From NCBI RefSeq assembly GCF_001238295.1, contig NZ_LGXZ01000003.1, positions 186,001 to 250,000 on the forward strand: DNA of 64,000 bases, written 5' to 3'. Below are positions 46,612 to 56,372 of the stretch, in pieces (within the stretch, counting starts at the first letter, position 1; each line of letters starts with the position of its first letter). Source of the DNA: Ruegeria sp. 6PALISEP08. Its GTDB lineage: Bacteria; Pseudomonadota; Alphaproteobacteria; Rhodobacterales; Rhodobacteraceae. A model generated the notes under the pieces. It was given only the letters and a program-made list of their open reading frames with translations. It was not told the origin of the DNA and did not search any database. The translations under genes and the position numbers were made by a program.

Positions 46612-47204
46612 CGCCGTCGTACTTCCCAAACCCGCAATCTGGCGAGCGTTCCGACGCTCGCCAAAATCACAAGACCGCACAGGGCGATCTTGGTGATGAT
46701 CTCCATCGTACCTTCGATGAGTAATGCATGGGCAACACTGCCCAGAATGGTTGCGATGGCCAAAGTGACGTGACCCAGACGCCAAACTAGAAACCGCAGG
46801 CGCAAGCGTTGACGTAAAACCCCCATCAGTGCAGCGGCAAAGCCGGTCCACATGGCGATTACGCCCCAGGCCGAAAAAGGAGTGGCTGAAACAAAAAGCA
46901 AGGCATCCACCACGTCCGGAGGGCTTGTGATCCACAACCCGGTGACGTGGGTTACGATGGCCGCGATCAGTGCCAGGCCGCACCATCTGTGCCAGTGTCG
47001 GCTTGTCACCGGTGAAAGTCCGGGCAGCCAGCGTCCGGCTAGCAAGGGTTGCATTAGCAGAAGGCACATCCCGATGATGCCCGCAAATCCGGCTAGAATG
47101 TAGATCGGGTCACGCCACGCCAGGTAAGGGCTAAAGGCCGATGCGATGATTGGCACGGTAACAGCGGTACCCAATACCGCCCAGATAACAATACTCCTCA
47201 CCAC
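46608..47204 (-). CDS. Ferric-reductase-like / cytochrome b561-like membrane protein
   Basis: A 198-residue protein with five to six hydrophobic segments. Paired histidines in segments that could ligate haem are [22 protein letters not shown] and [21 protein letters not shown], the arrangement of ferric reductase-like transmembrane domains and of cytochrome b561. No FAD/NAD domain follows, so electrons must come from a membrane or periplasmic partner. It starts (GTG) 3 bases after the dioxygenase-like gene ends, so the two form an operon. Function in this pair is not known. Confidence 0.82.
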   Translation of the reverse strand: MVRSIVIWAVLGTAVTVPIIASAFSPYLAWRDPIYILAGFAGIIGMCLLLMQPLLAGRWLPGLSPVTSRHWHRWCGLALIAAIVTHVTGLWITSPPDVVDALLFVSATPFSAWGVIAMWTGFAAALMGVLRQRLRLRFLVWRLGHVTLAIATILGSVAHALLIEGTMEIITKIALCGLVILASVGTLARLRVWEVRRR

Positions 47205-47207
47205 GTT

Positions 47208-47696
47208 TCAGAGCGGCTGCAACACAAAATGCGCGGCTAACGTCTTGTCTTTTGCGCTCGACATCACGGGGCGCAGGAAAACGGTCTCGAACTCCTCACT
47301 GTCATAAGCCAGATGCCCGTGCGGCTGACCAAAGGCGGGCACGATTTGCGGCATCTCCAGCCGGAACTCACCCTTCGCATTCGTCAATGTGGCGCCGTGG
47401 CTGTGCGGATCGCGCTCGTGCCCCTCGGTTGTATGTGCCCAGATTTGAATGCGCTGGCCGGGCAGGGGGGCTCCGTCCCCTGCGCGCCGCACCGTGCCGG
47501 TCATCCAGAACCCACCGCCACCGATCTGGTCCACGATTGGTGCACCGGGGCGATAATTGTTCGATCCGCCCCGCATCGAAGGCGTTGGCACAAGCCCGCT
47601 TGCGCGTGCTGGCAACAAAAGCCCCGAGGTCCCGGTTGCCACAACGGCGGCACCTTGGGTGATCAGTGAGCGACGGGAGAGCAACGCGTCAGTCAT
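47208..47696 (-). CDS. Tat-exported intradiol-dioxygenase-like protein
   Basis: The 162-residue product begins with a twin-arginine signal (SRRSLITQGAAVVATGTSGLLL, RR at 8-9). The mature domain resembles the immunoglobulin-like fold of intradiol ring-cleavage dioxygenases (GTVRRAGDGAPLPGQRIQIWAHTTEG, GATLTNAKGEFRLEMPQ). The His pair PHGH at 126-128 is kept, but the Tyr ligands expected of protocatechuate-type enzymes are not at the usual places: the only Tyr residues are 48 and 131. At 162 residues it is short for the family. It may bind metal differently or not be a dioxygenase. It is coupled to the b561-like gene. Confidence 0.75.
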   Translation of the reverse strand: MTDALLSRRSLITQGAAVVATGTSGLLLPARASGLVPTPSMRGGSNNYRPGAPIVDQIGGGGFWMTGTVRRAGDGAPLPGQRIQIWAHTTEGHERDPHSHGATLTNAKGEFRLEMPQIVPAFGQPHGHLAYDSEEFETVFLRPVMSSAKDKTLAAHFVLQPL

Positions 47697-47906
47697 CGAG
47701 AAACCTCCAATCCGCTACTACTTTTGGTCCGATAACGAGAAGTAAGATAGCATGTTTCCGGCAGATTCCGAGACAACTAGATTCAGAAAGGGCTACTCTC
47801 ACTCTTCTGTGAGGCGGACAGAGGCCACAGGACCGAAACTCTTTGACGTTTCGTTTTATAAGGTGCGAAGCTTGCGCTCATGGTGTCTGAATCGAAAGGT
47901 CATGCC

Positions 47907-48740
47907 ATGACGCGAACTGATCAGGTCTCAGTCGAAGATATTGCGGCGTTCCAGCGTGACGGGGCCGTTGTTCTTCGGTCAAAATTCTCGTCCGACTGGC
48001 TGTCGTTGCTGCGCGCAGGCATCGACGCCGACCTTGATAATCCAACCGATAATTTCACCCGCCATACCAAAGATCCGAACACCCCCGGCTATTTCGAGGA
48101 TTACTGGGCCTGGAACAAAATCCCACAATTTACCGAGTTCGTTCACAACTCACCCTGTGCGCCGCTTGCCGCAGGGTTGTTGGGGGCACCGTCCATCAAC
48201 CTAGTTATGGACAACTGGTTTCTTCGTGAAGCTGGATCAACTTCGCGTCCCCCTTTCCATCAGGATTTGTCCTATTTCGATTTCGAAGGCACCATGTGTG
48301 TTCTTTGGTTGCCGTTGGAGCCGGTAACAAAGGAAAACGGTATCGCCTTCGTCAAGGGATCACACCTGTGGAACAAGCTTTTCATGCGGGTGCGCTTTGC
48401 TGATGGGCACCCAAGTTATGAAACGACTGAGGTTGCCGGGCAAACCTATCACCCGCCACCTGATGTAAACGCGGACCCGGACGCCTATGACCTGTTACAA
48501 TGGGATATGGAGCTTGGGGATTGTATCTTTTTCGATATGCGGACGTTGCATGGTGGGCTGTCCTCGATCACCCCGTCGGAAACGGTGCGCCGTTTCACGC
48601 TGCGCATGACTGCACCAGATGGCGTCATACGATTCCGTGGCGACTGGGCCAAAGATGAGCGCGCGCAGTTCGAGGCCGCTGGCTACGGCGAGGGGGATAG
48701 GATCAATGGCCCGTTTTTTCCCCGACTCTGGCCCCGCTAA
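47907..48740 (+). CDS. PhyH (phytanoyl-CoA dioxygenase) family protein
   Basis: A 277-residue Fe(II)/2-oxoglutarate oxygenase, separate from the one at 36648. The HxD is in PPFHQDLSYFDFEGTMCVLWLPL and the distal His in MRTLHGGLSSITPSETVRRFTLRM, with Arg for 2-oxoglutarate. WDMELGDCIFFDMRTLHG resembles the family's GD-x-x-x-F-x-x-x-x-x-H core. The ATG at 47907 has AAAGGT upstream; ATG 47880 is an alternative that adds nine residues. The substrate is unknown; the neighbouring pirin gene does not indicate one. Confidence 0.88.
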   Translation: MTRTDQVSVEDIAAFQRDGAVVLRSKFSSDWLSLLRAGIDADLDNPTDNFTRHTKDPNTPGYFEDYWAWNKIPQFTEFVHNSPCAPLAAGLLGAPSINLVMDNWFLREAGSTSRPPFHQDLSYFDFEGTMCVLWLPLEPVTKENGIAFVKGSHLWNKLFMRVRFADGHPSYETTEVAGQTYHPPPDVNADPDAYDLLQWDMELGDCIFFDMRTLHGGLSSITPSETVRRFTLRMTAPDGVIRFRGDWAKDERAQFEAAGYGEGDRINGPFFPRLWPR

Positions 48741-48860
48741 TTAGACCGGCAATGCACCCAGTCTGTGCGTTTGTGCACTTTATTGACCGAAAGATGCGGC
48801 CATCTCTTGCATGAGCGAACGATGGTCAGCTTTGCCATGTGCAGCGTAGGGAGTGATGCA

Positions 48861-49823
48861 ATGAGTTGGAATCCGACCCACAATCCAGAATGTCTCTTGG
48901 AAAACCCGGCGTTGGACACATTGATTATTCCACGCGCCCGTGATCTGGGCGGGTTCGAGGTGCGCCGGGCCTTGCCTTCGGTCAAACGGCAACTGGTGGG
49001 TCCGTTCATCTTTTTCGATCAGATGGGCCCCGCCGAATTCATCACCGAAGGCGGTATCGACGTGCGCCCCCACCCTCATATTGGACTGGGCACCGTTACC
49101 TATCTTTATCAGGGCGAGTTCGAGCACCGCGACAGCCTCGGCACCCACCAAATGATATATCCGGGTGAGGTCAATTGGATGGTCGCAGGCCGCGGCGTAA
49201 CCCATTCCGAACGCACCAGTGACGAGACGCGCGGCAAGAAACACAGCCTGTTTGGCATCCAGACCTGGATTGCCTTGCCCGAAGCGCACGAGGATATGGC
49301 CCCTGATTTCGAGCATCACAAACAGGCCGCGCTGCCGCATCTTCAAGACGCGGGCGTCAGTGCCCGATTGATCCTGGGTTCGGCCTATGGCCAAACCAGT
49401 CCGGTCACCATGCTGTCCGAGACCTTCTATCTGGACGTGCAGCTTGAACCCGGCGCCTCCTTTCCGCTGCCCGATGATCACGAGGATCGCGGCGTCTACG
49501 TCACGCAGGGTTTGGTCGAGATCGCAGGCGACACGTTTGACGAAGGCCGCATGATGGTGTTCCGCCCCGGTGACAAACTGTCGGTTAAGGCGGGTTCCTT
49601 GGGTGCGCGGCTCATGCTGCTGGGCGGCGCGACCCTGAATGAAGACCGCTATATCTGGTGGAACTTCGTGTCCTCTTCGAAAGAAAAGATCGAAACCGCA
49701 ACGCGTGAGTGGAAAAGCGCCGATTGGGCCAATGGCGCGTTCCACTTGCCGCCGAGTGACGATCGGGAATTTATCCCTATTTCTGAAGAGCTTGAACGTA
49801 CCAAGCCACGGTTGGCGCGTTGA
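48861..49823 (+). CDS. Pirin family protein
   Basis: A 320-residue bicupin. The N-terminal cupin carries the iron-binding pattern RPHPHIGLGTVTYLYQGEFEHRDSLGT and WMVAGRGVTHSERT, typical of pirins; a C-terminal cupin follows (PLPDDHEDRGVYVTQGLVEIAG, MVFRPGDKLSVKAGSLGARLMLLGG). Pirins include redox-sensing transcription cofactors and quercetinases; bacterial roles vary. The ATG at 48861 is chosen by homology of the N-terminus (SWNPTHNPECLLENPALDTLIIPRARDLGGFEVRRALP). Confidence 0.92.
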   Translation: MSWNPTHNPECLLENPALDTLIIPRARDLGGFEVRRALPSVKRQLVGPFIFFDQMGPAEFITEGGIDVRPHPHIGLGTVTYLYQGEFEHRDSLGTHQMIYPGEVNWMVAGRGVTHSERTSDETRGKKHSLFGIQTWIALPEAHEDMAPDFEHHKQAALPHLQDAGVSARLILGSAYGQTSPVTMLSETFYLDVQLEPGASFPLPDDHEDRGVYVTQGLVEIAGDTFDEGRMMVFRPGDKLSVKAGSLGARLMLLGGATLNEDRYIWWNFVSSSKEKIETATREWKSADWANGAFHLPPSDDREFIPISEELERTKPRLAR

Positions 49824-49900
49824 CAATCGACCTCGATAGCGGCGGGGTTGTGTAACGGTCCATTTGCGGTGATCCTTTCAGGTGTTTCTGAGAGGGTTTT

Positions 49901-50875
49901 ATGAAACTCGTTATTGCAGGTGCGGGCAGCATTGGGTGTTATTGCGGCGCATTGCTGGCCCGGGTGGGCCATTCCGTCACCTTGCTGGGCCGCGCCCGTG
50001 TGCTGGACCCGATCCGTCAACACGGGCTGACGGTCACCGACTTTGACGGGCTCGATTACACCGCGCCGACCAGTTCCTTAACCCTCTGCCACGATCCCGC
50101 ATGTTTGGGAGATGCCGAACTGGTGATCGTCACCGTCAAATCGGGGGCCACGGCGGATATGGCCGATCTGATCGCCGCCGAGGCGCCGCAGAATTCTCCT
50201 GTCCTGTCCTGGCAGAACGGGATCGAAAATGCTGCGACCTTGCGCACCGCCTTGCCAAGGCTTGATGTGCGTGCCGGGATGGTGCCCTTTAACGTGGTGC
50301 CCAACGGCCCCGCGTCCTATCACCGGGCAACATCGGGCGAGATTGTCATCGAAAACGGCCCCGGCGATTTGGCCGCCCGTCTTGACAGCCCTGACCTGCC
50401 GGTCTTGGCCAGTGACCAGATCGAGGCGGTGCAATGGGGCAAGTTGCTGATCAATCTGAACAATGCGCTGAATGCACTGTCCGGCCTTACGATTGTGGAT
50501 CAACTGACAAGCCGCGATTGGCGCAACCTTATGGCTGATCAGATGGCTGAGGCACTTTCGGTTCTCAAGGCATCAGGGCATCCAGCGGCCTCAACCACGC
50601 CGCTGCCAGTTTGGATGACCCCGCATATCCTGCGGCTCCCGACACCGCTGTTTACCCGCATTGCGGCCCGGATGTTGACCATTGATCCCAATGCCCGAAC
50701 CTCGATGGCTTATGATCTGATGGCCGAACGGCAGACGGAAATCGACAGTCTGCAAGGCCATATCATAAGGTTGGGCCGCGAAACTGGGGTGCCGACGCCG
50801 ATCTGCATTCAAGTGTCCGACCTGATCAAACACGCGCCCGATCATAAGCTGACCCCGGATCAGATCCGGATGTGA
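49901..50875 (+). CDS. 2-dehydropantoate 2-reductase family protein
   Basis: A 324-residue NADPH-dependent oxidoreductase of the PanE/ApbA family. The Rossmann loop KLVIAGAGSIGCYCGALLARVGHSVTLLGR lies at the N-terminus; TVKSGATADM and SWQNGIENAATLRTALP follow, and WGKLLINLNNALNALSGLTI carries the catalytic Lys and conserved Asn. The closing domain is helical. Roseobacters often have several family members, so the panE role in pantothenate synthesis is a possibility but not assured; no other pan gene is near. Confidence 0.88.
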   Translation: MKLVIAGAGSIGCYCGALLARVGHSVTLLGRARVLDPIRQHGLTVTDFDGLDYTAPTSSLTLCHDPACLGDAELVIVTVKSGATADMADLIAAEAPQNSPVLSWQNGIENAATLRTALPRLDVRAGMVPFNVVPNGPASYHRATSGEIVIENGPGDLAARLDSPDLPVLASDQIEAVQWGKLLINLNNALNALSGLTIVDQLTSRDWRNLMADQMAEALSVLKASGHPAASTTPLPVWMTPHILRLPTPLFTRIAARMLTIDPNARTSMAYDLMAERQTEIDSLQGHIIRLGRETGVPTPICIQVSDLIKHAPDHKLTPDQIRM

Positions 50876-50884
50876 CCGCACCCG

Positions 50885-52363
50885 TCAGGTGAAGGCGGTC
50901 AGCATCCAATAGATTATGGCTGACATCGTTGCGGCAGCAGGCACGGTCACAACCCATGCTGCCACGATGGTCATGAAATGCGACCGTCGCACCAGTTTGC
51001 GGCGGCGGTATTCTTCGGGGGCCAGTTGTTGGGTAGCAGTGCGCTGAAGGTTCGTCTGCTTGCGCCGACGCTCGGAATGCCATTCGCGATAGAAGCCGAC
51101 GCCAAAGACCGCACCAACGGCAATATGGGTCGAACTGACCGGCAGGCCCAGCCAACTGGCCACAATCACGGTGATCGCCGCCGACAGGGCAACGCAGAAG
51201 GCGCGCATCGGGTTCAGCTTGGTGATCTGGCTGCCCACCATCCGGATCAGCTTGGGACCGAACAGGAACAGACCGAATGAAATTCCGAACGCGCCGATGA
51301 TCATCACCCAAAGCGGGATTGAAACCTTCGAGGCGAAATCACCAAACTCTGCCGCGTGAACAATCGCCGCCAGCGGACCAACCGCGTTGGCGACGTCATT
51401 CGCGCCATGGGCAAAGCTCAGGAACGTGGCCGATATCACAAGTGGAAGTCCAAACAGTGTCTTCAGCGACCGGGTGCGGTTCTCCAGCCCTTCGGATTTG
51501 CGTTTAACCCAGGGAACGGTCACAGACCAGGCCAGAAGCCCTGTGCCTAAACCAATCAGCAGAGCCATCTCCAGATCGATTTTCACGATCCGTTTCAGAC
51601 CTTTTACGGACAGATAGGTGGCAAAGGCCCCCGCCATCACCGCCACAAGGATCGGCACCCACTTGCGTGCCGCAGCAATCTTGTCGTCCTGATACTGGAT
51701 CTTGTTCTTGATCAGCGCCAGAAAACCGGCTGCAACCACGCCTCCTAGCACCGGAGAAATTACCCAGCTGGCTGCAATTGCACTCATCGTGCCCCAATTC
51801 ACCGCGCTCAGGCCCGCTGCTGCAATCCCGGCACCCATAACCCCACCCACGACCGAGTGCGTGGTGGACACCGGTGCGCCGACCCAGGTCGCCAGATTGA
51901 CCCACATTGCCGACGAGATCAGCGCCGCCATCATGGCCCAGATGAACACATCGCTGTTTTGCACCGAGGCCGGATCGATAATCCCCTTGGAGATGGTCGA
52001 GACCACATCCCCTCCAGCCAGCAACGCGCCCGCGCTTTCGGCAATGGCGGCAATCAAAATGGCTCCGCCCATTGTCAGTGCATTCGCACCAACCGCAGGA
52101 CCCATGTTGTTGGCCACGTCATTGGCGCCAATGTTGATCGCCATATAGGCCCCAAAAGCAGCCGCCGCGATGATGATATGGCCGCCGTCGGCCTGACCAA
52201 ACAGAACAGCCGCAGTCAACCCCGCCAGCGCCATGAACGCCAGCGCGATCCCCGGGGCCAACAAGGGGCGCGACACGTGTATATTGGCGGTCTCGACGCG
52301 GGAAATTCGGTGCAGGTCGCTGTCGAGCGCCTGCCAACGTGGTTTTGGGTTTGAGTCAGACAT
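50885..52363 (-). CDS. Inorganic phosphate transporter, PiT family
   Basis: The 492-residue membrane protein has the PiT two-fold repeat: INIGANDVANNMGPAVGANALTMGGA in the first half and SFAHGANDVANAVGPLAAI in the second, both with the signature GANDVAN. Cytoplasmic loop segments (RKSEGLENRTRS) separate them. It moves phosphate with a cation at low affinity. The start at 52363 (MSDSNPKPRWQAL) is chosen over an upstream start that adds a positively charged leader. No phoU-like regulator is next to it. Confidence 0.95.
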   Translation of the reverse strand: MSDSNPKPRWQALDSDLHRISRVETANIHVSRPLLAPGIALAFMALAGLTAAVLFGQADGGHIIIAAAAFGAYMAINIGANDVANNMGPAVGANALTMGGAILIAAIAESAGALLAGGDVVSTISKGIIDPASVQNSDVFIWAMMAALISSAMWVNLATWVGAPVSTTHSVVGGVMGAGIAAAGLSAVNWGTMSAIAASWVISPVLGGVVAAGFLALIKNKIQYQDDKIAAARKWVPILVAVMAGAFATYLSVKGLKRIVKIDLEMALLIGLGTGLLAWSVTVPWVKRKSEGLENRTRSLKTLFGLPLVISATFLSFAHGANDVANAVGPLAAIVHAAEFGDFASKVSIPLWVMIIGAFGISFGLFLFGPKLIRMVGSQITKLNPMRAFCVALSAAITVIVASWLGLPVSSTHIAVGAVFGVGFYREWHSERRRKQTNLQRTATQQLAPEEYRRRKLVRRSHFMTIVAAWVVTVPAAATMSAIIYWMLTAFT

Positions 52364-52452
52364 CGGTTTGGTCAGAAATTTGAAGATCGCCCGCAGGTAA
52401 CGGTTTCCCATTGCAGGGGCAAGCTGGGTGCCATCAAATTGTTGCGAATTCG

Positions 52453-52911
52453 TTACATTTGCCGCAGCAGCGCCTGTAACTCGGGTTCCTGAACGCGCGT
52501 TGCTGCTTCGGTTGGGGAAAACCAGCCGCGTTCACGCTGATCGGCTTCGGGAAAATCATCGGCCAACGCCTGTACGGGAATCCGGTAGACATTGGTCAAA
52601 ACCGACAGTGCCGAACCGTCTTTGAGGATTTTGTCATAAGTGAAATGACCGACGGGATCGTTGTGAACCGTATTCGCGCGTACTCCGGCCTCTTCCCAAG
52701 CTTCCTGCAAGGCCGTTTCCGCCCCATTCAGACCATCGATAGGCCAACCCTTCGGGATGATCCAACGTTTGGTGTCACGGCTTGTGATCAGCAGAACTTC
52801 GTCCTGACCGTCATGAATGCGGGTGCACAATGCTGCAAACTGCACCCGCTGTGGGCGCAGGAACAGAGGTCGTCCAACCTCTTCCCAGAGTTTTCGCAGT
52901 GTTGAACCCAT
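52453..52911 (-). CDS. Nudix hydrolase, paralogue of the 17.5 kb gene
   Basis: The 152-residue protein shares KRWIIPKGW and TALQEAWEEAGV with the Nudix protein at 17523-17984. The same substitution in the box (Gln for Arg in QEAWEEAGV) is present. The N-terminus differs (STLRKLWEEVGRPLFLRPQRVQFAALCTRI). It is isolated between the PiT gene and hrpB. Substrate unknown; probably a nucleotide or polyphosphate derivative. Confidence 0.9.
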   Translation of the reverse strand: MGSTLRKLWEEVGRPLFLRPQRVQFAALCTRIHDGQDEVLLITSRDTKRWIIPKGWPIDGLNGAETALQEAWEEAGVRANTVHNDPVGHFTYDKILKDGSALSVLTNVYRIPVQALADDFPEADQRERGWFSPTEAATRVQEPELQALLRQM

Positions 52912-53068
52912 TAAGCAGCGCTTCAACCAAGTTATGTCATCGGAACTGGACGGACCTAACAGTGCTATTGTTGTATTTCAATGATATCTTCAGGGTTTCT
53001 TTGATTACGAGCCGTCTCAGGCGGTGAATTGAAGAAAACCGTGTGTATTGGATCCTGTTTTGACCACC

Positions 53069-55522
53069 TCAATCACGCCTGCGTTTGGCTTTCAGTGTGG
53101 GATCAGCCTGCGTTGGGTCTTCGGGCCAGGGGTGTTTTGGATATTGCGCCCGCATATCCTTGCGAACATCTGCGTATGAGCCAGCCCAAAATCCGGGCAG
53201 ATCGCGGGTGATCTGGATCGGCCTTTGGGCCGGGGACAGCAGGGTGATCTTCAGTGGCGTGCCCCCGACGACCGGGTGGCGAGATACGCCGAACAATTCC
53301 TGTAACCGGACCGAAATCTCGGGCACTGTTGCGCTATAGTCGATCGGAACCTTGCGCCCCAGCGGGGTTTCAAACGATCCCGGAGCACGCCGGTCCAGTT
53401 CTTGCGTCTGTGTCCAATCCAATCGGGCGCGCAAGGCGGGTAACAGGTCGAAGCGCTTCCAGTCCTCGGCGCTTTTGACACCCGAGAGCATCGGCAGCAA
53501 CCAATCCTCCAATTCGGCCATCAGGCCGTCGGTCGAGAAATCGGGCAGGTCGGTCCCGTCCGCGCGCACCAGTTCGACCCGGGCCGCCAATCGGCCGGCA
53601 GCCCCGTCCAGTCGCAGCCCCAGATCGCGGACCCCGTCCAGCATCGCTCGCGCGACGTTTTCGTCCGGGACATCCTTCCAGATGCGTTCATCCAGCGTGA
53701 TCGCTCCGAACCGCTCCTGTCGTCGGGACATAACCCGGCGTTCGCGTTTCGACCAAGTGCAACTGTCAGCCCAGGCGATTTGATCGGAAAACAAATCCCG
53801 GATCTCTTGTTCCGAGATCTGCGCGGCCATGCGTACTTTTGCTTCGCGTGGGTTCCCATCCGTATCGGTCACAACCAAATAAGGCGCACCCGCCAGCGTG
53901 TCGCCATTGTCCAGAACAACGCCCTTGCCACCCGACAGCACATAGCGTGGCGCTTCCCCCTTGCGCCGTTGTCCGACACGATCGGGATAAGCGAGGGCGG
54001 CCATGGCAGCCGGGCTCAGGTGCTCGGGCCCGTCTTTGGCCCGCGCCCGCAGCCGTTTGGTCTCGGTTTTGATTCGATCCACGGCACCGATATTCACCTG
54101 CCAGACGCGGTTGCGTTGGAATGCCCGCACATCCCGCAGCGCTTCTTGCCGCAGCGCGATATCGACCGGGGCGCCGCGCAAGGGGTCACGCTCGGCCATG
54201 AGGGCTGCCAATGGGGCGGCCTGTGAGCCTGCGCGCACCAGCATATGACCAAGTCGGGGATGCAGAGGCAGCGCGGCCAGGGCTCGCCCGTGTTCAGTGA
54301 TCCGCCCCTTTTCGTCCAGTGCGTCCAGCATCCTTAGCAAAGCCCGTGCCTCGGCCATAGTTCCGTCGGGCGGTGGTGTCAGAAAGGTCAGATCACTGGC
54401 ATCCGCGCCCCACAGCGCCAGTTCCAACGCCAGTCCAGTCAGGTCTGCCGCCTCGATCTCGGCAGGCGGGTAGGCAGCCAGCGCGCCTTCTTCACCTTTT
54501 GACCACAGCCGATAGCATACGCCTTCGGCCACCCGGCCCGCGCGGCCTGCGCGTTGCGTCGCTTCGGCCCGCGTCACGCGTTCTGTGATCAACCGCGACA
54601 TGCCTGAACCCGGATCAAACCGTGCCCGCCGTGCTTGCCCCATATCAACGACCACTCGGATATCGGGGATGGTCAGAGAGGTTTCGGCAATCGACGTTGC
54701 CAGCACCACTTTTCGCCCGGTCTTGGCAGGGGCAATCGCAGCGCGCTGGGCGGCAAAGGGCATTGCCCCAAAAAGCGGATGCACGGCGCATGCCTCGGGT
54801 AGCCGGGCTTTCAATGCGGCTTCAGCCCGACGGATTTCACCTTCACCGGGTAGGAACACCAATAGGCCGCCACCCGCGGCGCGCGTTTCACGCTCGGCCT
54901 GCACCACGAGATCAACCAGTGCATCCAGACGCCGCACCTGCGGCCCCAAGGGGCGATCCAGCCAGCGCGTCTCGACCGGAAAACTACGCCCCTGTGACGT
55001 GACCAGCGGTGCCTCCATCAACCGGCCAACTGGCTCAGCGTCCAGTGTGGCAGACATGGCCAGCAGTATCAGATCATCCCGCAACGCACCTGCAACCTCA
55101 AGGCACAGCGCCAGCCCCAGATCGGCGTTCAGAGAGCGTTCGTGGAATTCGTCGAAAATCACCGAGCTGATACCGGGCAGGTCAGGGTCGGATTGCAGCA
55201 TCCGGGTCAGGATGCCTTCGGTCACTACTTCAATCCGTGTGTGCTTGGACACTTTCGCATCGCCGCGCACGCGATACCCAACCGTCTGGCCTGCGCGCTC
55301 ACCCAGTGTCTCTGCCATCCGCTCTGCCGCGGCCCGTGCCGCCAGCCGCCGGGGTTCCAGCATGACGATCTTTGCGTCGCACAGACCCGCCTCGAACATC
55401 GCCAGGGGGACCCGCGTGGTCTTGCCTGCTCCGGGCGGGGCCTGCAGCACCGCGCGCCCATGCGCGCGCAGGGCGTCCAGCAGTTCGGGAATGGCGTCTT
55501 CGATGGGTAGGCGTGTCGTCAT
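53069..55522 (-). CDS. hrpB: ATP-dependent RNA helicase HrpB
   Basis: An 817-residue DExH-box helicase. Motif I is QAPPGAGKTTRVPLAMF at about residues 31-47, motif II is DEFHERSL (DEFH), motif III SATLDAEP, and the C-terminal half has TSIAETSLTIPDIRVVVDMG, followed by RAGRAGRVAEGVCYRLW (motif VI). The C-terminal HrpB-specific region ends TLKAKRRRD. The ATG at 55522 follows AAGGG; another ATG six codons earlier is possible. Its cellular role is poorly defined. Confidence 0.95.
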   Translation of the reverse strand: MTTRLPIEDAIPELLDALRAHGRAVLQAPPGAGKTTRVPLAMFEAGLCDAKIVMLEPRRLAARAAAERMAETLGERAGQTVGYRVRGDAKVSKHTRIEVVTEGILTRMLQSDPDLPGISSVIFDEFHERSLNADLGLALCLEVAGALRDDLILLAMSATLDAEPVGRLMEAPLVTSQGRSFPVETRWLDRPLGPQVRRLDALVDLVVQAERETRAAGGGLLVFLPGEGEIRRAEAALKARLPEACAVHPLFGAMPFAAQRAAIAPAKTGRKVVLATSIAETSLTIPDIRVVVDMGQARRARFDPGSGMSRLITERVTRAEATQRAGRAGRVAEGVCYRLWSKGEEGALAAYPPAEIEAADLTGLALELALWGADASDLTFLTPPPDGTMAEARALLRMLDALDEKGRITEHGRALAALPLHPRLGHMLVRAGSQAAPLAALMAERDPLRGAPVDIALRQEALRDVRAFQRNRVWQVNIGAVDRIKTETKRLRARAKDGPEHLSPAAMAALAYPDRVGQRRKGEAPRYVLSGGKGVVLDNGDTLAGAPYLVVTDTDGNPREAKVRMAAQISEQEIRDLFSDQIAWADSCTWSKRERRVMSRRQERFGAITLDERIWKDVPDENVARAMLDGVRDLGLRLDGAAGRLAARVELVRADGTDLPDFSTDGLMAELEDWLLPMLSGVKSAEDWKRFDLLPALRARLDWTQTQELDRRAPGSFETPLGRKVPIDYSATVPEISVRLQELFGVSRHPVVGGTPLKITLLSPAQRPIQITRDLPGFWAGSYADVRKDMRAQYPKHPWPEDPTQADPTLKAKRRRD

Positions 55523-55608
55523 CCGGCCCTTATCCGCCATCGCGCAGGTGGCGTCCAGTTCGCGCTATTTTCTCAGAACAACTGCTTTCTCAGAACAACT
55601 GCGGCACC

Positions 55609-56295
55609 CTATATGGTCTGGGCTTCAACCCGCATAGCCCGCATCACAGAGTCAAGTGGTTCGTAGATTACCAGCACTGGAAAGCTGTTACCCTGGGACA
55701 GGTCGCCCGGTGCGCATCCTGCCAACCGTGTAAACTGGCCTCGACAGAACACACGCCCATCTGCCTCGCTACGTTGGGTTAGTGTGATTTGTGTCAGCCG
55801 TTCCCCATCAAAGATTCTTTGGCGCAGTCGGCATAACTCTGCAGGGCTTTGATGTCGCAAACCCATGAAAATCGCGGTCAGCGGGTCGACCGCCCCGCGT
55901 TGCTGCCCGTCGGTCACGGCATAAGGGCCGCGATCACCGATCTTTGGGCCACTGGCGCGTGCAACACCGCCAGAGTAAACCAGCCGAGCGCGGGAACCTC
56001 GCTGACCTGTGTCCATGTCCTCGATGTAACGCTGAGGTAAGAAACGGTTACCGTTGCGACGCCCAGAGGCCACTATCACAAAGAGGATGCGTTTCAGCGT
56101 TCCGGCCAGCCCGGTTGTGGCTAACCGAGCTGACACGGCGTACTGTGAAGGCGTCGTGTTCGAGCTGAGTGACATTTCCCCGACCTTGACCCCCAGCGCA
56201 CGTCGCGAGAACTGGCTTTGGCCCGTCTCTGCCCGGGCTATGCCGGGCAGGCAGATCAGGATAAAGCACTGCACGAAATGACGCAGCCATTGCAT
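55609..56295 (-). CDS. Secreted DUF3108 family protein
   Basis: The 228-residue product from ATG 56295 (AGGAA 8 bases before) has a signal peptide (QCFILICLPGIARA-ET). The mature region follows DUF3108: GVKVGEMSLSSNTTPSQYAVSARLATTGLAG, FLPQRYIEDMDTGQRGS and GAVDPLTAIFMGLRHQSPAELCRLRQRIFDGERL. DUF3108 proteins are periplasmic and of unknown function. Divergent from meaB with a 77-base gap between starts. Confidence 0.85.
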   Translation of the reverse strand: MQWLRHFVQCFILICLPGIARAETGQSQFSRRALGVKVGEMSLSSNTTPSQYAVSARLATTGLAGTLKRILFVIVASGRRNGNRFLPQRYIEDMDTGQRGSRARLVYSGGVARASGPKIGDRGPYAVTDGQQRGAVDPLTAIFMGLRHQSPAELCRLRQRIFDGERLTQITLTQRSEADGRVFCRGQFTRLAGCAPGDLSQGNSFPVLVIYEPLDSVMRAMRVEAQTI

Positions 56296-56372
56296 TGATC
56301 GCATTTCCTGTCTCCTCCGGTCTGGACAAACACCCCCGGACAAAGGCAACTATTCCTGCCTTAAAGATCGGG

